In this document: piece after piece, positions 8,468-17,979 of the stretch
Layout of the letters: each line of letters opens with the position of its first letter
Position numbering within the stretch: position 1 is the first letter of the stretch
DNA from: Xanthomonas sp. DAR 80977
GTDB taxonomy: Bacteria > Pseudomonadota > Gammaproteobacteria > Xanthomonadales > Xanthomonadaceae
Length of the DNA: 64,000 nucleotides
Assembly (NCBI RefSeq): GCF_041240605.1
Contig: NZ_CP162487.1
Span: 3,231,001 to 3,295,000, forward strand
Direction: 5' to 3'
The notes under the pieces: model-generated
Databases searched by the model: none
Seen by the model: only the letters and a program-made list of their open reading frames with translations
What the model was told of the DNA's origin: nothing
Position numbers and translations under genes: made by a program

Positions 8468-10672
8468 ATGAACCTTCCTGCCCGTTCCGCATGGTCTGCC
8501 GCAGCGCCGGCCCGCATTCCCGTCCGCCGCCAGGCGCTGTGCCTGGCGCTCGCCGCCCTGCTGGCGCCGCTGGCGGCCAGCGCCGCGGATGCGGATGCGA
8601 CCACGGCCGATGCGGCCACGGCCGGCGACACCGCGCCGACGCTGCTGGACAAGCTGCAGGTGGTCGCGCAGCGCAGCGACGGCTATACCCCGCCGGCCAG
8701 CGCCACCGGCACCGGCCTGGTGTTGAGCCCGTTGCAGACGCCGCAGTCGGTGAGCACGATCGGCCGCGAGCAGATGGACGACTTCGGCCTGGACAGCGCC
8801 AACGCGGTGCTGGCGTTGGCCACCGGCGTCAACGTCGAGAAGATCGAGACCGACCGCACCTATTACAGCGCGCGCGGCTTCGACATCACCAATTTCCAGG
8901 TCGACGGGCTGGGCCTGCCATTCACCAACGGCGGCGCCGAGGGCGACCTGGACACGGCGATGTACGAGCGCGTGGAGGTGCTGCGCGGCGCCAACGGCCT
9001 GCTGTCCTCGACCGGCAACCCGTCGGCGACGGTCAACTTCGTGCGCAAGCGCCCGACCGAGGAACTGCAGGGCAGCGTCGGCGTCACCGCCGGCAGCTGG
9101 GACACGCGGCGCGTGGACGCCGACCTGTCCGGCAAACTCGACCGCAGCGGCCGCCTGCGCGGGCGCATCGTCGCCGCCGGCCAGGACGGCGACAGCTATC
9201 TGGACCGCTACTCGCTGAAGAAGCGCAGCGTCTACGGCATCGTCGAGGCCGACCTGAGCGACAGCACCTTGCTCAGCGTCGGCGCCAGCTACCAGAAGAA
9301 CGAACCGCACGGCGGCATGTGGGGCGCCTTGCCGCTGTACTACAGCGACGGCAGCGCCACCGACTACGCGCGCTCGACCAGCACCTCGGCCGACTGGTCG
9401 TACTGGAACAGCACCGACAAGCGCGCGTTCGTGGAACTGCAGCAGGCGCTGGGCGGCGGCTGGCAGCTCAAGGCCGCGCTGAACTACCGCAAGCTGGAGT
9501 CGGACGGCAACCTGTTCTACGCCTACGGCACGCCCGGCCGCGCCACCGGGCTGGGGCTGTACTCCTATCCCTCGCGCTACCTCAGCCACGAGACGCAGAA
9601 GTACGCCGACCTCTACGCCAGCGGCCCGTTCGTCCTGGGCGGACGCGAACACGAACTGGTGGCGGGCGTGAAGTGGGCCGGCATCGACGTCTCGCAGGTC
9701 TCCACCTATCCGGATTCCAGCGACAGCAGCGCCTGGTTCGCGCTGCCCAGCCTGGAGAACTGGACCGGCGCCATCGCGCTGCCGGCGTTCACCACCGCGC
9801 CGACCGGCGCCGAGTTCGAGATGATCCGCCGCAGCGCCTACGCCACCGCGCACTGGAACCTGAGCGATGCGCTGAAGCTGATCACCGGCGTCAACCACAC
9901 GCGGATCGAGAGCAGCGGCGCCAACTACGGCGTGCAGCACGTCTACGACGACAGCAAGACCACCCCGTTCGTCGGCGCGGTCTACAACTTCGATCCGGAC
10001 TACGCGCTGTATGCCAGCTATGCGGAGATCTTCAATCCGCAGACCGAGCTGGACCGCAACCTGCAGGTGCTGGACCCGATCACCGGCAGCAATGCCGAAC
10101 TGGGCATCAAGGGCCAGTGGCTGCAGCAACGGGTCAACGCCTCGTTCGCGCTGTTCCGCGCCAAGCAGGACAACACCGCCGAAGCCGACACCTACGTCGG
10201 CACGCTGCAGACCTACAAGCCGGTGGACGCCACCTCCACCGGCTACGAGGTCGACCTCGCCGGCCGGCTCGGCGAGCACTGGCAGCTCAACGCCGGCTAC
10301 ACCCAGCTGAGCATCAAGGACGACGCCGGCAACAACGTGCGCACCTACGTGCCGCGCCGCACCTTCAAGCTCGCCACCACCTACACGGTGCCGCGGTGGG
10401 AGGCGCTGAAACTGGGCGCGACGCTGACCTGGCAGGGCGACATCTACCGCGACCAGCAGGCGCTGGACACCAGCGGCAACGAGATCTTCACCCGCCAGGA
10501 CAGCTATGCGCTGCTCGGGCTGATGGCGCACTACGACTTCACCCCGCAGTTCAGCGCCACGCTCAACGTCTACAACGTCACCGACCGCAAGTACATCAAC
10601 AGCCTGTACTGGGCGCAGGGCTATTACGGTGCGCCGCGCAATACCTCGCTGTCGCTGAACTACAGGTTCTGA
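8468..10672 (+). CDS. TonB-dependent ferric-siderophore receptor (FhuE/FpvA-like)
   Basis: Outer-membrane, TonB-gated beta-barrel that imports an iron-siderophore. The 734-residue product starts with a basic N-terminus and hydrophobic core ending LAASAAD (signal peptide), then a TonB-box-like segment near LDKLQVVAQR. A plug domain follows (TPQSVSTIGREQMDDFGL; ARGFDITNFQVDGLG; YERVEVLRGANGLLSSTGNPSATVNFVRKRP), and the barrel ends in aromatic LSLNYRF. No extra N-terminal signalling domain is present, so a FecI/FecR-type partner is not expected and none lies nearby. The frame is open from 8333, but ATG 8468 begins the signal peptide. The gene is read against its neighbours, has its own Fur box, and splits kdsB from lpxK. 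The siderophore type cannot be told. Confidence 0.93.
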   Translation: MNLPARSAWSAAAPARIPVRRQALCLALAALLAPLAASAADADATTADAATAGDTAPTLLDKLQVVAQRSDGYTPPASATGTGLVLSPLQTPQSVSTIGREQMDDFGLDSANAVLALATGVNVEKIETDRTYYSARGFDITNFQVDGLGLPFTNGGAEGDLDTAMYERVEVLRGANGLLSSTGNPSATVNFVRKRPTEELQGSVGVTAGSWDTRRVDADLSGKLDRSGRLRGRIVAAGQDGDSYLDRYSLKKRSVYGIVEADLSDSTLLSVGASYQKNEPHGGMWGALPLYYSDGSATDYARSTSTSADWSYWNSTDKRAFVELQQALGGGWQLKAALNYRKLESDGNLFYAYGTPGRATGLGLYSYPSRYLSHETQKYADLYASGPFVLGGREHELVAGVKWAGIDVSQVSTYPDSSDSSAWFALPSLENWTGAIALPAFTTAPTGAEFEMIRRSAYATAHWNLSDALKLITGVNHTRIESSGANYGVQHVYDDSKTTPFVGAVYNFDPDYALYASYAEIFNPQTELDRNLQVLDPITGSNAELGIKGQWLQQRVNASFALFRAKQDNTAEADTYVGTLQTYKPVDATSTGYEVDLAGRLGEHWQLNAGYTQLSIKDDAGNNVRTYVPRRTFKLATTYTVPRWEALKLGATLTWQGDIYRDQQALDTSGNEIFTRQDSYALLGLMAHYDFTPQFSATLNVYNVTDRKYINSLYWAQGYYGAPRNTSLSLNYRF

Positions 10673-11149
10673 GGTGGCCTGGCCGGCGGACGTCGCGATG
10701 CGGCGATGTCCGCCTTGCCGAACGGCGATGGCGGCCGCCGCACGCAGCCAAGCGTTGGCGCTTCGGCGTCGGCGGCATGTTCGAGGTGGTCACAACGAGG
10801 CCGACCGCGGCATGGAAGCGACCAGCAAGCGTCGCTGCAGGCAGGACGTGCGATCTGAGCCTCGTATGGACCGCCGCGTCAGCGGCCTGCGCGTGGCAGC
10901 GATCGCGAAGGTGACGAGGATCCAGCTGCGTACACACCTGCAGATGGTCCGTTGCTGCGCGCGATCGGGGCCGCACATGCAGCGCATCGCGACACCGCGA
11001 GCTGCGGCCCCGGTCGAGATGCAATCGCGATCGGGCCGGGCGCAACCCGGACCGCCGCGGCCGTCGAGCTGGCCGCATGCAACAGGGCCTGGCCCCCTGC
11101 ATCGCCACTCTCGGTCTTCGCTGGCTGCGCATGAGCGCAGCAATCACCG
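10673..11149. other. 477-base gap with no supported gene
   Basis: Lies between the receptor stop and the lpxK stop, so transcription converges here. Open frames exist on both strands but lack a ribosome site, family likeness or consistent codon use. A GGGGCCGCA/TGCGGCCCC inverted pair near 10967-11013 could fold, but it has no T-tract. The sequence could be a scar left by insertion of the receptor gene. Confidence 0.5.
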
Positions 11150-12184
11150 CTATTCGACGGCGTCGCCGCTGCGCCCGCGCAGCTTGTCCAGCCGGTCGAG
11201 CAGGCCGATCCAGAACGCGGCCGGCAACTCGGCCACCAGCGGCACGCTGAAGCACCAGTCGTTGACCAGCGCCGCGCACTTGACCGCGTCCTTCTCGGTC
11301 ATCAGCACCGGCAACTCGCTGCCGAACGACAGGTCGGCGGCGCGGTAGCGGTGATGGTCGGGAAACGCGTGCGGCACCACGCCGATGCCGTGCGCGCGCA
11401 GCATGTCGAAGAACCGCTGCGGATGGGCGATGCCGGCGACGGCGTGCACGCGCTGCCCGGCGAAGCTGCGCAAGGGGCGCGCGCGGCCGCCCTGCAGCGG
11501 CTGCGCGCTGTCGATGCGCAGGCGCATCGCCCACTCGCCGAACCCGGCCTGGACCTCGCCGGCGTCGCTGGCCTGGCCCAGGTTGATGACCCGGAAATCG
11601 CATTCGCGGCCGCGCGCCACCGGCTCGCGCAACGGCCCGGCCGGCAGCAGGCGGCCGTTGCCGTAGCGGCGATGGCCGTCGACCACTTCGATCTCGATGT
11701 CGCGTTGCAGCCGGTAGTGCTGCAGGCCGTCGTCGCAGACCACGATGTCGCAGCCGGCCTGCAGCAGCGCACGCGCGGCGGCGACGCGGTCGCGGTCCAC
11801 CCGCACCGGCGCGCCGGTCTTGTGCGCGATCAGCACCGGCTCGTCGCCGCCCAGCTCCGGCGTGGTGCCGGGCTCGATCCAGCGCGCCACCTGGTCCTGG
11901 CTGCGGCCGTAGCCGCGAGTGGCGACGCCGGGCTTCCAGCCCGCGTCCTGCAGCTGGCGCACCAGGGCGATGGTCAACGGGGTCTTGCCGGTGCCGCCGG
12001 CGGTGAGGTTGCCGACCACCACCACCGGCACCGCGATGCTGTGGCGCTTGCGCCAGCCGCGCCGGTACAGCGCGCGGCGCAGGCCGATCGCCGCCGCGTA
12101 CAGCGGCGTCAGCAGCTGCGCGTACAGCGGCGGCGTGCCCTGGCCATACCAGTAGCCAGGCGTGTGTGGCCCGCGACCGCTCAT
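11150..12184 (-). CDS. lpxK: tetraacyldisaccharide 4'-kinase
   Basis: Membrane-associated kinase that phosphorylates the 4' position of the lipid A disaccharide to give lipid IVA. The 344-residue protein has an N-terminal membrane-associating segment and the P-loop [14 protein letters not shown] at about residues 58-71, followed by [10 protein letters not shown], the family's catalytic/acceptor region. ATG 12184 shares one base with the msbA stop (TGATG), so the two are translationally coupled, as in other msbA-lpxK pairs. The reading frame is open far upstream, which is a property of GC-rich DNA and not a fusion. Confidence 0.96.
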   Translation of the reverse strand: MSGRGPHTPGYWYGQGTPPLYAQLLTPLYAAAIGLRRALYRRGWRKRHSIAVPVVVVGNLTAGGTGKTPLTIALVRQLQDAGWKPGVATRGYGRSQDQVARWIEPGTTPELGGDEPVLIAHKTGAPVRVDRDRVAAARALLQAGCDIVVCDDGLQHYRLQRDIEIEVVDGHRRYGNGRLLPAGPLREPVARGRECDFRVINLGQASDAGEVQAGFGEWAMRLRIDSAQPLQGGRARPLRSFAGQRVHAVAGIAHPQRFFDMLRAHGIGVVPHAFPDHHRYRAADLSFGSELPVLMTEKDAVKCAALVNDWCFSVPLVAELPAAFWIGLLDRLDKLRGRSGDAVE

Positions 12185-13932
12185 CAGGGCTGCCTTTCGC
12201 GGAACTGCATGCTGTGCAGATGGGCGTACAGCCCGCCCTGGGCGAGCAGCGCGTGGTGGGTGCCGCGCTCGACGATGCGGCCGTGGTCCATCACCAGCAC
12301 CTGGTCGGCGTGTTCGATGGTGGACAGGCGGTGCGCGATCACCAGGGTGGTGCGCTCGGGCATCAGCCGGTGCAGCGCGTCCTGCACCAGGCGCTCGGAT
12401 TCGTTGTCCAGCGCGGCGGTGGCCTCGTCCAGGATCAGGATCGGCGCGTCGCGCAGGATCGCGCGGGCGATGGCCAGGCGCTGGCGCTGGCCGCCGGACA
12501 GCAGCGCGCCGTTCTCGCCCACCGGCGTGCGCAACTGCAGCGGCAGGCGCTCGATGAACTCCCAGGCGTTGGCCGCCTCGGCGGCGGCGCGGATCTGCGC
12601 GTCGCTGGCCTGCGTGCCGTAGGCGATGTTGGCGGCGATGGTGTCGTCGAACAGCATCACCCGCTGCCCGACCAGCGCGATCTGCCGGCGCAGGTCGTGC
12701 AGGCGGTAGTCGTGCAGCGGCACCCCGTCCAGGGTGATGCGGCCGCCGCTGGGTTCGTAGAAGCGCGGCACCAGCCGCACCAGGCTGGTCTTGCCGCTGC
12801 CGGAGCGGCCGACGATGGCGGTGACCGTGCCCGGCCCGGCGCTGAAACTGATGTCGTCCAGGGCCAGGCCGCTGTCCTGGCGGTAGCGCAGCATCACCTT
12901 GTCGAACGCCAGCTCGCCGCGCACGCGCTGTACCGACACGGTGCCGGTGTCGCGCTCCTCCGGCGTATCCAGGATCGAGAACAGCCGCTCGGCGGCGGCC
13001 ACGCCGCGCGAGATCGAGGTCTGCACGCTGGTCAAGCGGCGCAGCGACGGGATGATCGCCATCATCGAGGTCATCAGCGCCATGAACTGGCCGGCGTTGA
13101 GGCGCCCGGCCAGCGCCTCGCGGGTGGCGACCCAGACGATCGCCGCCAGCGCCACCGCGGCCAGGAACTGGACCATGCTCGAGGCCAGCGCGCGGGTGGT
13201 CTCGACCTTCATGTTCAGGCCCAGCATGCGGTTGGCCAGCGCCGCGTAGTGGCTGATCTCCAGGGCCTGGGTACCGTGCACCTTCACTTCCTGCTGCGCG
13301 CCCAGCGACTGTTCGGCGCGCTGCGCCATCGAGCCCATGCCGTCCTGGATGCCGCGGCTGATCTTGCGGTAGCGCTTGCCGACGTAGGACACGATGACCC
13401 CGATCAGCGGCGCCACCACCAGCAACGCCAGGGTCACCTTGACGCTCATCTGCAGCATCACCACCAGCATGCCGATGATGGTCAGGGTGTCGGCCACCAG
13501 CGTCTTCAGCGCGTCGGAGGCGGCCTGGGTGACCTGCTCGGTATCGAAGTTGAGCCGGCTGACCATCACCGGCGTGGCCTCGACGTCGAAATGCGAGGAC
13601 GGCAGGTGCAGGTACTTGGCCAGCACCTGCTCGCGCAGGTCGCGCACCACGCTGCGGCCGGTGCGCGCCATGCAGTAGTCGCCGACGAAGGTGGCGACGC
13701 TGCGCATCAGGAACAGGCCCAGGATCGCCATCGGCAGCAGCACCGCCATGCGCGGCTCGGGATTGACGAAGCCGCGGTTGACCAGCGGATCCATCAGCCG
13801 GGTGAAGAAATAGCCGGCGGTGGCCTCGATCACCATCGCCACCACTGCCGCGCTCAGCATCGCCCAGTAGGCGTGGGTATATCCGAGCAGCCGACGGTAG
13901 ATCGGCCAGACCGGTGCCGACTTGGCGCTCAC
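12184..13932 (-). CDS. msbA: lipid A export ATP-binding/permease protein
   Basis: Inner-membrane ABC half-transporter that flips lipid A-core to the periplasmic leaflet. The 582-residue product has six hydrophobic helices in the first about 310 residues and a nucleotide-binding domain with Walker A G375-RSGSGK381-T, signature [14 protein letters not shown] and Walker [13 protein letters not shown]. The start is a GTG at 13932 that overlaps the exbD stop by GTGA; the longer upstream frame lies across exbD and was rejected. It sits in the exbB-exbD-msbA-lpxK chain. Confidence 0.95.
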   Translation of the reverse strand: MSAKSAPVWPIYRRLLGYTHAYWAMLSAAVVAMVIEATAGYFFTRLMDPLVNRGFVNPEPRMAVLLPMAILGLFLMRSVATFVGDYCMARTGRSVVRDLREQVLAKYLHLPSSHFDVEATPVMVSRLNFDTEQVTQAASDALKTLVADTLTIIGMLVVMLQMSVKVTLALLVVAPLIGVIVSYVGKRYRKISRGIQDGMGSMAQRAEQSLGAQQEVKVHGTQALEISHYAALANRMLGLNMKVETTRALASSMVQFLAAVALAAIVWVATREALAGRLNAGQFMALMTSMMAIIPSLRRLTSVQTSISRGVAAAERLFSILDTPEERDTGTVSVQRVRGELAFDKVMLRYRQDSGLALDDISFSAGPGTVTAIVGRSGSGKTSLVRLVPRFYEPSGGRITLDGVPLHDYRLHDLRRQIALVGQRVMLFDDTIAANIAYGTQASDAQIRAAAEAANAWEFIERLPLQLRTPVGENGALLSGGQRQRLAIARAILRDAPILILDEATAALDNESERLVQDALHRLMPERTTLVIAHRLSTIEHADQVLVMDHGRIVERGTHHALLAQGGLYAHLHSMQFRERQP

Positions 13933-14351
13933 TGCTTGACTTCCGGCGCGGTGGCGATGGCGATGCGGCGGAAGCCGAGCTGGCCCAGCGCGTCCTGCGC
14001 GGTGACCACGGCCTGGTACGGGGTGCGCGCATCGGCGCGCAGCAGCACCGGCTGCTCGCGGTCGTCGCCGGCGACCTGGGCGATGCTGCGCTTGACCGAC
14101 TCCACGTCGGTACGCAGCACTTCCTGGTCGTTGATGAAGTAGTGCCCGTCGGCGTTGACCAGCACGCTCAGCGCGCGCGGCGGCGCCGGATTGTGCTGGT
14201 CGCTGGCGTTGGGCAGCTGCAACTGCAGCGTGGAACGGGCGTCGAAGGTGGTGGTCACCACGAAGAAGATGATCAGGACCAGGATGACGTCGATCAGGGG
14301 CACCAGGTCGATATGCGGCTCGTCCTGGGCGCGGTCGTCGCGGATCCGCAC
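13929..14351 (-). CDS. exbD: biopolymer transport protein ExbD
   Basis: Periplasmically anchored ExbD/TolR subunit that works with ExbB and TonB to energise outer-membrane receptors. The 140-residue protein has a short cytosolic N-terminus, a single membrane helix containing the ion-conducting Asp21 ([19 protein letters not shown]), and a periplasmic domain ending [14 protein letters not shown]. The start is a GTG at 14351, three bases after the exbB stop. Together with exbB it could serve the receptors in this window, though no tonB is present here. Confidence 0.93.
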   Translation of the reverse strand: MRIRDDRAQDEPHIDLVPLIDVILVLIIFFVVTTTFDARSTLQLQLPNASDQHNPAPPRALSVLVNADGHYFINDQEVLRTDVESVKRSIAQVAGDDREQPVLLRADARTPYQAVVTAQDALGQLGFRRIAIATAPEVKQ

Positions 14352-14354
14352 CGG

Positions 14355-15032
14355 TCAACCCTTGGCCGGCGCAGCGGAACCGCTGCGCGAGGCCGGGCGT
14401 GGCGCGGCCGGGGTCGGCGCGCCGGCGCGGCCATGGCCGTCGAGGACGTCGCTCAGGGCGGTGGCTTCGCGCTCCATCTCGATGATGTAGCCGGCGATGC
14501 GGCCCTTGAAGTAGCGGTGGAACACCAGCGCCGGCACCGCGATGATCATGCCGGTGGCGGTGCACACCAGCGCCTTGCCGATACCGCCGGCGAGCTGGTT
14601 CACGTCGCCGACGCCGTGGTCGAGGATGCCCAGGAACATCTGGATCATGCCGACCACGGTGCCGAGCAGGCCGAGCAGCGGCCCGGCCGAGGCCACCGTG
14701 CCCAACGCGTTCAGGAACCGCTCCATGCGATGCACGACGTGGCGGCCGGTGTCCTCGATGCGTTCGCGGACGATCTCACGCGGCCGGTTGCGCACGTCCA
14801 GCCCGGCGGCGAGCAGCTCGCCCAGCGGCGAATTGCGCCGCAGCGACTCGATGTGGGTCGGGTCGAGCTTGCCGCGCGTGGCCCAGTTGCGCACTTCCTG
14901 GCCCAGCCCCGGCGGCAGCACTTCGTTACGGCGCAGGCTCCAGAACCGCTCCAGGACGATCGCCAGCGCGACCACGCCCAACAGCAGCAATGGCACCATC
15001 GGCCAGCCACCGGCCTTGACCAGTTCCCACAC
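14355..15032 (-). CDS. exbB: MotA/TolQ/ExbB proton channel protein
   Basis: Inner-membrane proton channel subunit of the TonB-ExbB-ExbD motor. The 225-residue form starts at GTG 15032 with WELVKAGGWPMVPLLLL; GGAGGG lies 7 bases upstream, which decides this start over an upstream ATG at 15110 that would lie inside comEC. Three membrane helices are visible, and the signature TVASAGPLLGLLGTVVGMIQMF lies near the middle. The C-terminus is Ala/Pro/Arg-rich. The gene begins inside the 3' end of comEC as read here (see comEC). Confidence 0.93.
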   Translation of the reverse strand: MWELVKAGGWPMVPLLLLGVVALAIVLERFWSLRRNEVLPPGLGQEVRNWATRGKLDPTHIESLRRNSPLGELLAAGLDVRNRPREIVRERIEDTGRHVVHRMERFLNALGTVASAGPLLGLLGTVVGMIQMFLGILDHGVGDVNQLAGGIGKALVCTATGMIIAVPALVFHRYFKGRIAGYIIEMEREATALSDVLDGHGRAGAPTPAAPRPASRSGSAAPAKG

Positions 15033-17496
15033 GTCGCAACCCTCCGGCACGTTCGGCCGTTCGTTCACTGGCCGATAGGATAGCAGCCGCCCGCACCCGC
15101 TCCGCGGCATCCCACAGCCGCGCCCGCCACGGCCGCCGTTCGCGCAGCTGCAGGCCGGCGCGGCCCAGCCACACGCGCAGCGCGCCGCCTTGCGGGGTGG
15201 TCGCGACCTCGGCGCCGGACGCCTGCCAGCGCGCGACCACCGCCGGCCGCGGATGGCCGAAGCGGTTGCCCTCGCCGGCCGAGATCAGGACCAGCCGCGC
15301 GCCGGTGGCGGCGACGAAGGCCGCCTGCGAGGAATGCGCGCTGCCGTGATGCGGCGCCAGCACCACCTCGGCGCGCAGGTCCTGCGGCGCCTGGCGCAGC
15401 AGGCGGCTCTCGACCACCTCGCCGATGTCGCCGGTCAGCAGCATCGCGCCATGCGCGCTTTCCACCCGCAGCACGCAGCTCGACTCGTTGTCCAGGTAGG
15501 GAAACCCGGGCGTGGGATGCAGGAAGCGGAAGCGCACCCCGTCCCACTCCCAGGCGGTGCCGGCCAGGCACGGCCGGTCCACCCGCACCGGGGCGCCGGC
15601 CGGCGCCGCGGCCAGGCCGACCGGCAGCGCCGCGCGCACCGCCTCGAAGCCGCCGGCATGGTCGTTGTCGCCATGGCTGATCACGGTCCGGTCCAGCCGC
15701 GCCACGCCGAGCGCGTGCAGCGCCGGCACCACCGCACGCTCGCCGGCGTCGTAGCCGTCCTCGATCGCCGGGCCGGCGTCGTACAACAGCTGGTGGCGCG
15801 CGGTGCGCACCAGCACCGACAGTCCCTGGCCGACGTCGATCATCACCAGTTCCACCTCGCCCGGCGCCGGCCGCTCCAGCGGCGGCCAGAACAGCGGCAG
15901 CCACAGCAGCGCCGCCAGCGGCTTGCCCGGCACTGCGCGCGGCAGCAGCAGCCAGAACGCACCGAGCAACGCCAGCGGCAGCGCCCAGTCGCGCGCCTCC
16001 GGCAACCACCACAGCGCGAAGCGGCTCTCGCCCAGCGCGGCGAACAGCGGCCAGGTCAGGTCGAAGCACGCCGCCGCGGCCCGCCATGCCCAGATCCCGG
16101 CGCCCGCGTGGACCGCATCCAGCGCGCTGCCGAGCAGCGCCAGCGGCACCACCACCAGGCTCCACCACGGGATCGCCAACAGGTTGGCGAACGGGCCGGC
16201 GGCCGAGGCCTGGCCGAACAACATCGTGCTCAGCGGCAACAGGCCCAGCGTGGCCACGCCCTGCGCCGACAGGAATTCGCGCAGCTTGCCGCGCCAGCCG
16301 CTGCCGGCGGCCGGCATGCACCAGGCCAGCCAGGCCACGCCGAGGAAGCTCAGCCAGAAGCCGGCCGACAGCACCGCCAGTGGATCGAAGGCGAGCATGA
16401 CGATCGCCGCCAGCGCCAGCGCATCGACCACCCGCACCGGGCGCCGCCACAGCCGCGCGGCCACGACCACCGCGATCATCAGCGCGGTGCGCACGGTCGG
16501 CAGCGCCATGCCCGACAGCACGGTATAGCCGCCTGCGCCGAGCACCGCCAGCAGCGCGGCGGCCTGGCGCCGCGGCCAATGCCGTCCCAGCCGCGGCCAC
16601 AGCCGCCACAGGCCGCCGCCGAGCAAGGCGAACGCGCCGGCGACCAGGCCGACATGGAAACCGGAGATGGCGATCAGGTGGGTCAGACCGGCGGCGCGCA
16701 GGATGCGCCAGTCGCGATCGTCGAGCGTGCGCGTGTCGCCGAGCGCCAGCGCCTGCACGTAGCGCGCCGACGCGTTCGGCACCGCCGCCGCGATGCGCGC
16801 CGACAGGCGCTCGCGCCAGGTATCGACGCCGCGCCCCGGCGCCAGTTCGGCGGCCCCGCCTGGCGCGGTCACGTAGCCGCTGGCGCTGATCCGCTGCGCC
16901 AGCGCATACGCCTCGGCGTCGAAGCCGCCAGGATTGCTGAGCCCGCGCGGCGCGCGCAGGCGCACGCTCAGGCGCCAGCGCGCGCCGGCATGCAGCGCCG
17001 TGCGCGGGCCTGGCGCATGCGCGCCGAAATCGTCGTACCAGGCCAGTTGCAGCAGGCGCCCGCGCAACGGCGCCGGCTGCGCGGCATCGGCGTCCACCCG
17101 GAACAGGAAGCGGGTGCGGCGTGGCTCGGCCTGCGGAAGCTCCACCACCTGCCCGCTCAGCGTCGCCACGCGCTTTTCCCAGTCGGCGGGCAATTGCCGC
17201 GCCAGCACCATGCCGGCGACCAGCCCCAGCCACCCGCAGCCCACGGCGAAGGCGCCCAACCAGCGCCAGCGCGGCATGCCAAGGTATAGCGCGCTGCCGC
17301 CGAGCAGCAACGCCAGCGACAGCGGCCAGGGCGCCAGCCGCGGCAGCCACAGCGTCGCCATCACGCCGGCGGCGAGGCTGGCGGCCACGGCGATGCCGAA
17401 CGGTGCCACCGCAATGCCGTGCCATGGCGCCGACGTCGGCGCGGACGCCGGCACCACACGCTCATGGCCACTCGCAGAGGCGGGACACTGCTGCAT
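14926..17496 (-). CDS. comEC: DNA internalisation competence protein ComEC/Rec2
   Basis: Inner-membrane channel for uptake of single-stranded DNA in natural transformation. The 856-residue protein has an N-terminal helical and OB-like region (up to about 230), the multi-helix Competence domain (SGFHVGLVAG, GAGGYTVLSGMALPTVRTALM) and a C-terminal metallo-beta-lactamase-like domain with HGDNDHAGG and APHHGSAHSS. ATG 17496 is preceded by AAGGAG 10 bases upstream; longer frames add low-complexity sequence. The stop at 14926 lies 107 bases inside exbB, an unusually long overlap. Either the overlap is real or the last codons are shifted by a sequence change near 15070-15110. Confidence 0.9.
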   Translation of the reverse strand: MQQCPASASGHERVVPASAPTSAPWHGIAVAPFGIAVAASLAAGVMATLWLPRLAPWPLSLALLLGGSALYLGMPRWRWLGAFAVGCGWLGLVAGMVLARQLPADWEKRVATLSGQVVELPQAEPRRTRFLFRVDADAAQPAPLRGRLLQLAWYDDFGAHAPGPRTALHAGARWRLSVRLRAPRGLSNPGGFDAEAYALAQRISASGYVTAPGGAAELAPGRGVDTWRERLSARIAAAVPNASARYVQALALGDTRTLDDRDWRILRAAGLTHLIAISGFHVGLVAGAFALLGGGLWRLWPRLGRHWPRRQAAALLAVLGAGGYTVLSGMALPTVRTALMIAVVVAARLWRRPVRVVDALALAAIVMLAFDPLAVLSAGFWLSFLGVAWLAWCMPAAGSGWRGKLREFLSAQGVATLGLLPLSTMLFGQASAAGPFANLLAIPWWSLVVVPLALLGSALDAVHAGAGIWAWRAAAACFDLTWPLFAALGESRFALWWLPEARDWALPLALLGAFWLLLPRAVPGKPLAALLWLPLFWPPLERPAPGEVELVMIDVGQGLSVLVRTARHQLLYDAGPAIEDGYDAGERAVVPALHALGVARLDRTVISHGDNDHAGGFEAVRAALPVGLAAAPAGAPVRVDRPCLAGTAWEWDGVRFRFLHPTPGFPYLDNESSCVLRVESAHGAMLLTGDIGEVVESRLLRQAPQDLRAEVVLAPHHGSAHSSQAAFVAATGARLVLISAGEGNRFGHPRPAVVARWQASGAEVATTPQGGALRVWLGRAGLQLRERRPWRARLWDAAERVRAAAILSASERTAERAGGLRRVGTGQGRWLADGAIAAVGRGRAGDRPGAVLEPAP

Positions 17497-17979
17497 ACGA
17501 TCGCCACTCCTTGGCGGGGACAAGACGCAGATGGACACGCGGCGGCCGGATGCGCGCCTGGCTGCAACCAGCGCGACGAAAACCGCAGCGCCAGCCTCGC
17601 GCACCGATCGAACGGCCGCTATCGGCCAAGCCCCGGGCAGCGGGTAGGAATTCGCCGCGGCTGCTGCGTCCATCGGCAGCTGGCCAGCATCCCCTGCGCG
17701 GCCACGACGCTGCGGACAAAGCGACGCACACCACTGCCGCAGTGAGGCAGGCCGGAACGCCCAGGGTGGCGACGAAGTGGCCGCACGAGGACCGTCGCGG
17801 CGCAATCGCGCAGGCGTGCAAGCATGCAAGCGTCGTTGACGCCACTCACCACACGCCCCATCGCCAGCCGCACGCAAACGCGGCCGACCTGGCAGGCGAC
17901 GCATGCAGGCACGTCCCAAACCCGACACGATCGGCAACGCAGCACGCGCGGCCGCGCTGCGCTCAGACCAGCGCAGCGA
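17497..17979. other. 483-base gap upstream of comEC, no supported gene
   Basis: Lies between the dioxygenase stop and the comEC start, both on the minus strand, so it should contain the comEC promoter. All open frames here lack ribosome sites and family likeness. No clear operator or terminator was found by eye. Confidence 0.5.

Noticed and set aside
10790..11143. Small minus-strand gene of 117 codons after the siderophore receptor
   Set aside because: No ribosome site, Arg/Cys-rich random composition and no conserved motif.
11150..14032. 960-codon MsbA-like/LpxK fusion
   Set aside because: The upstream part is msbA in the wrong frame; lpxK begins at 12184 with its own start overlapping the msbA stop.
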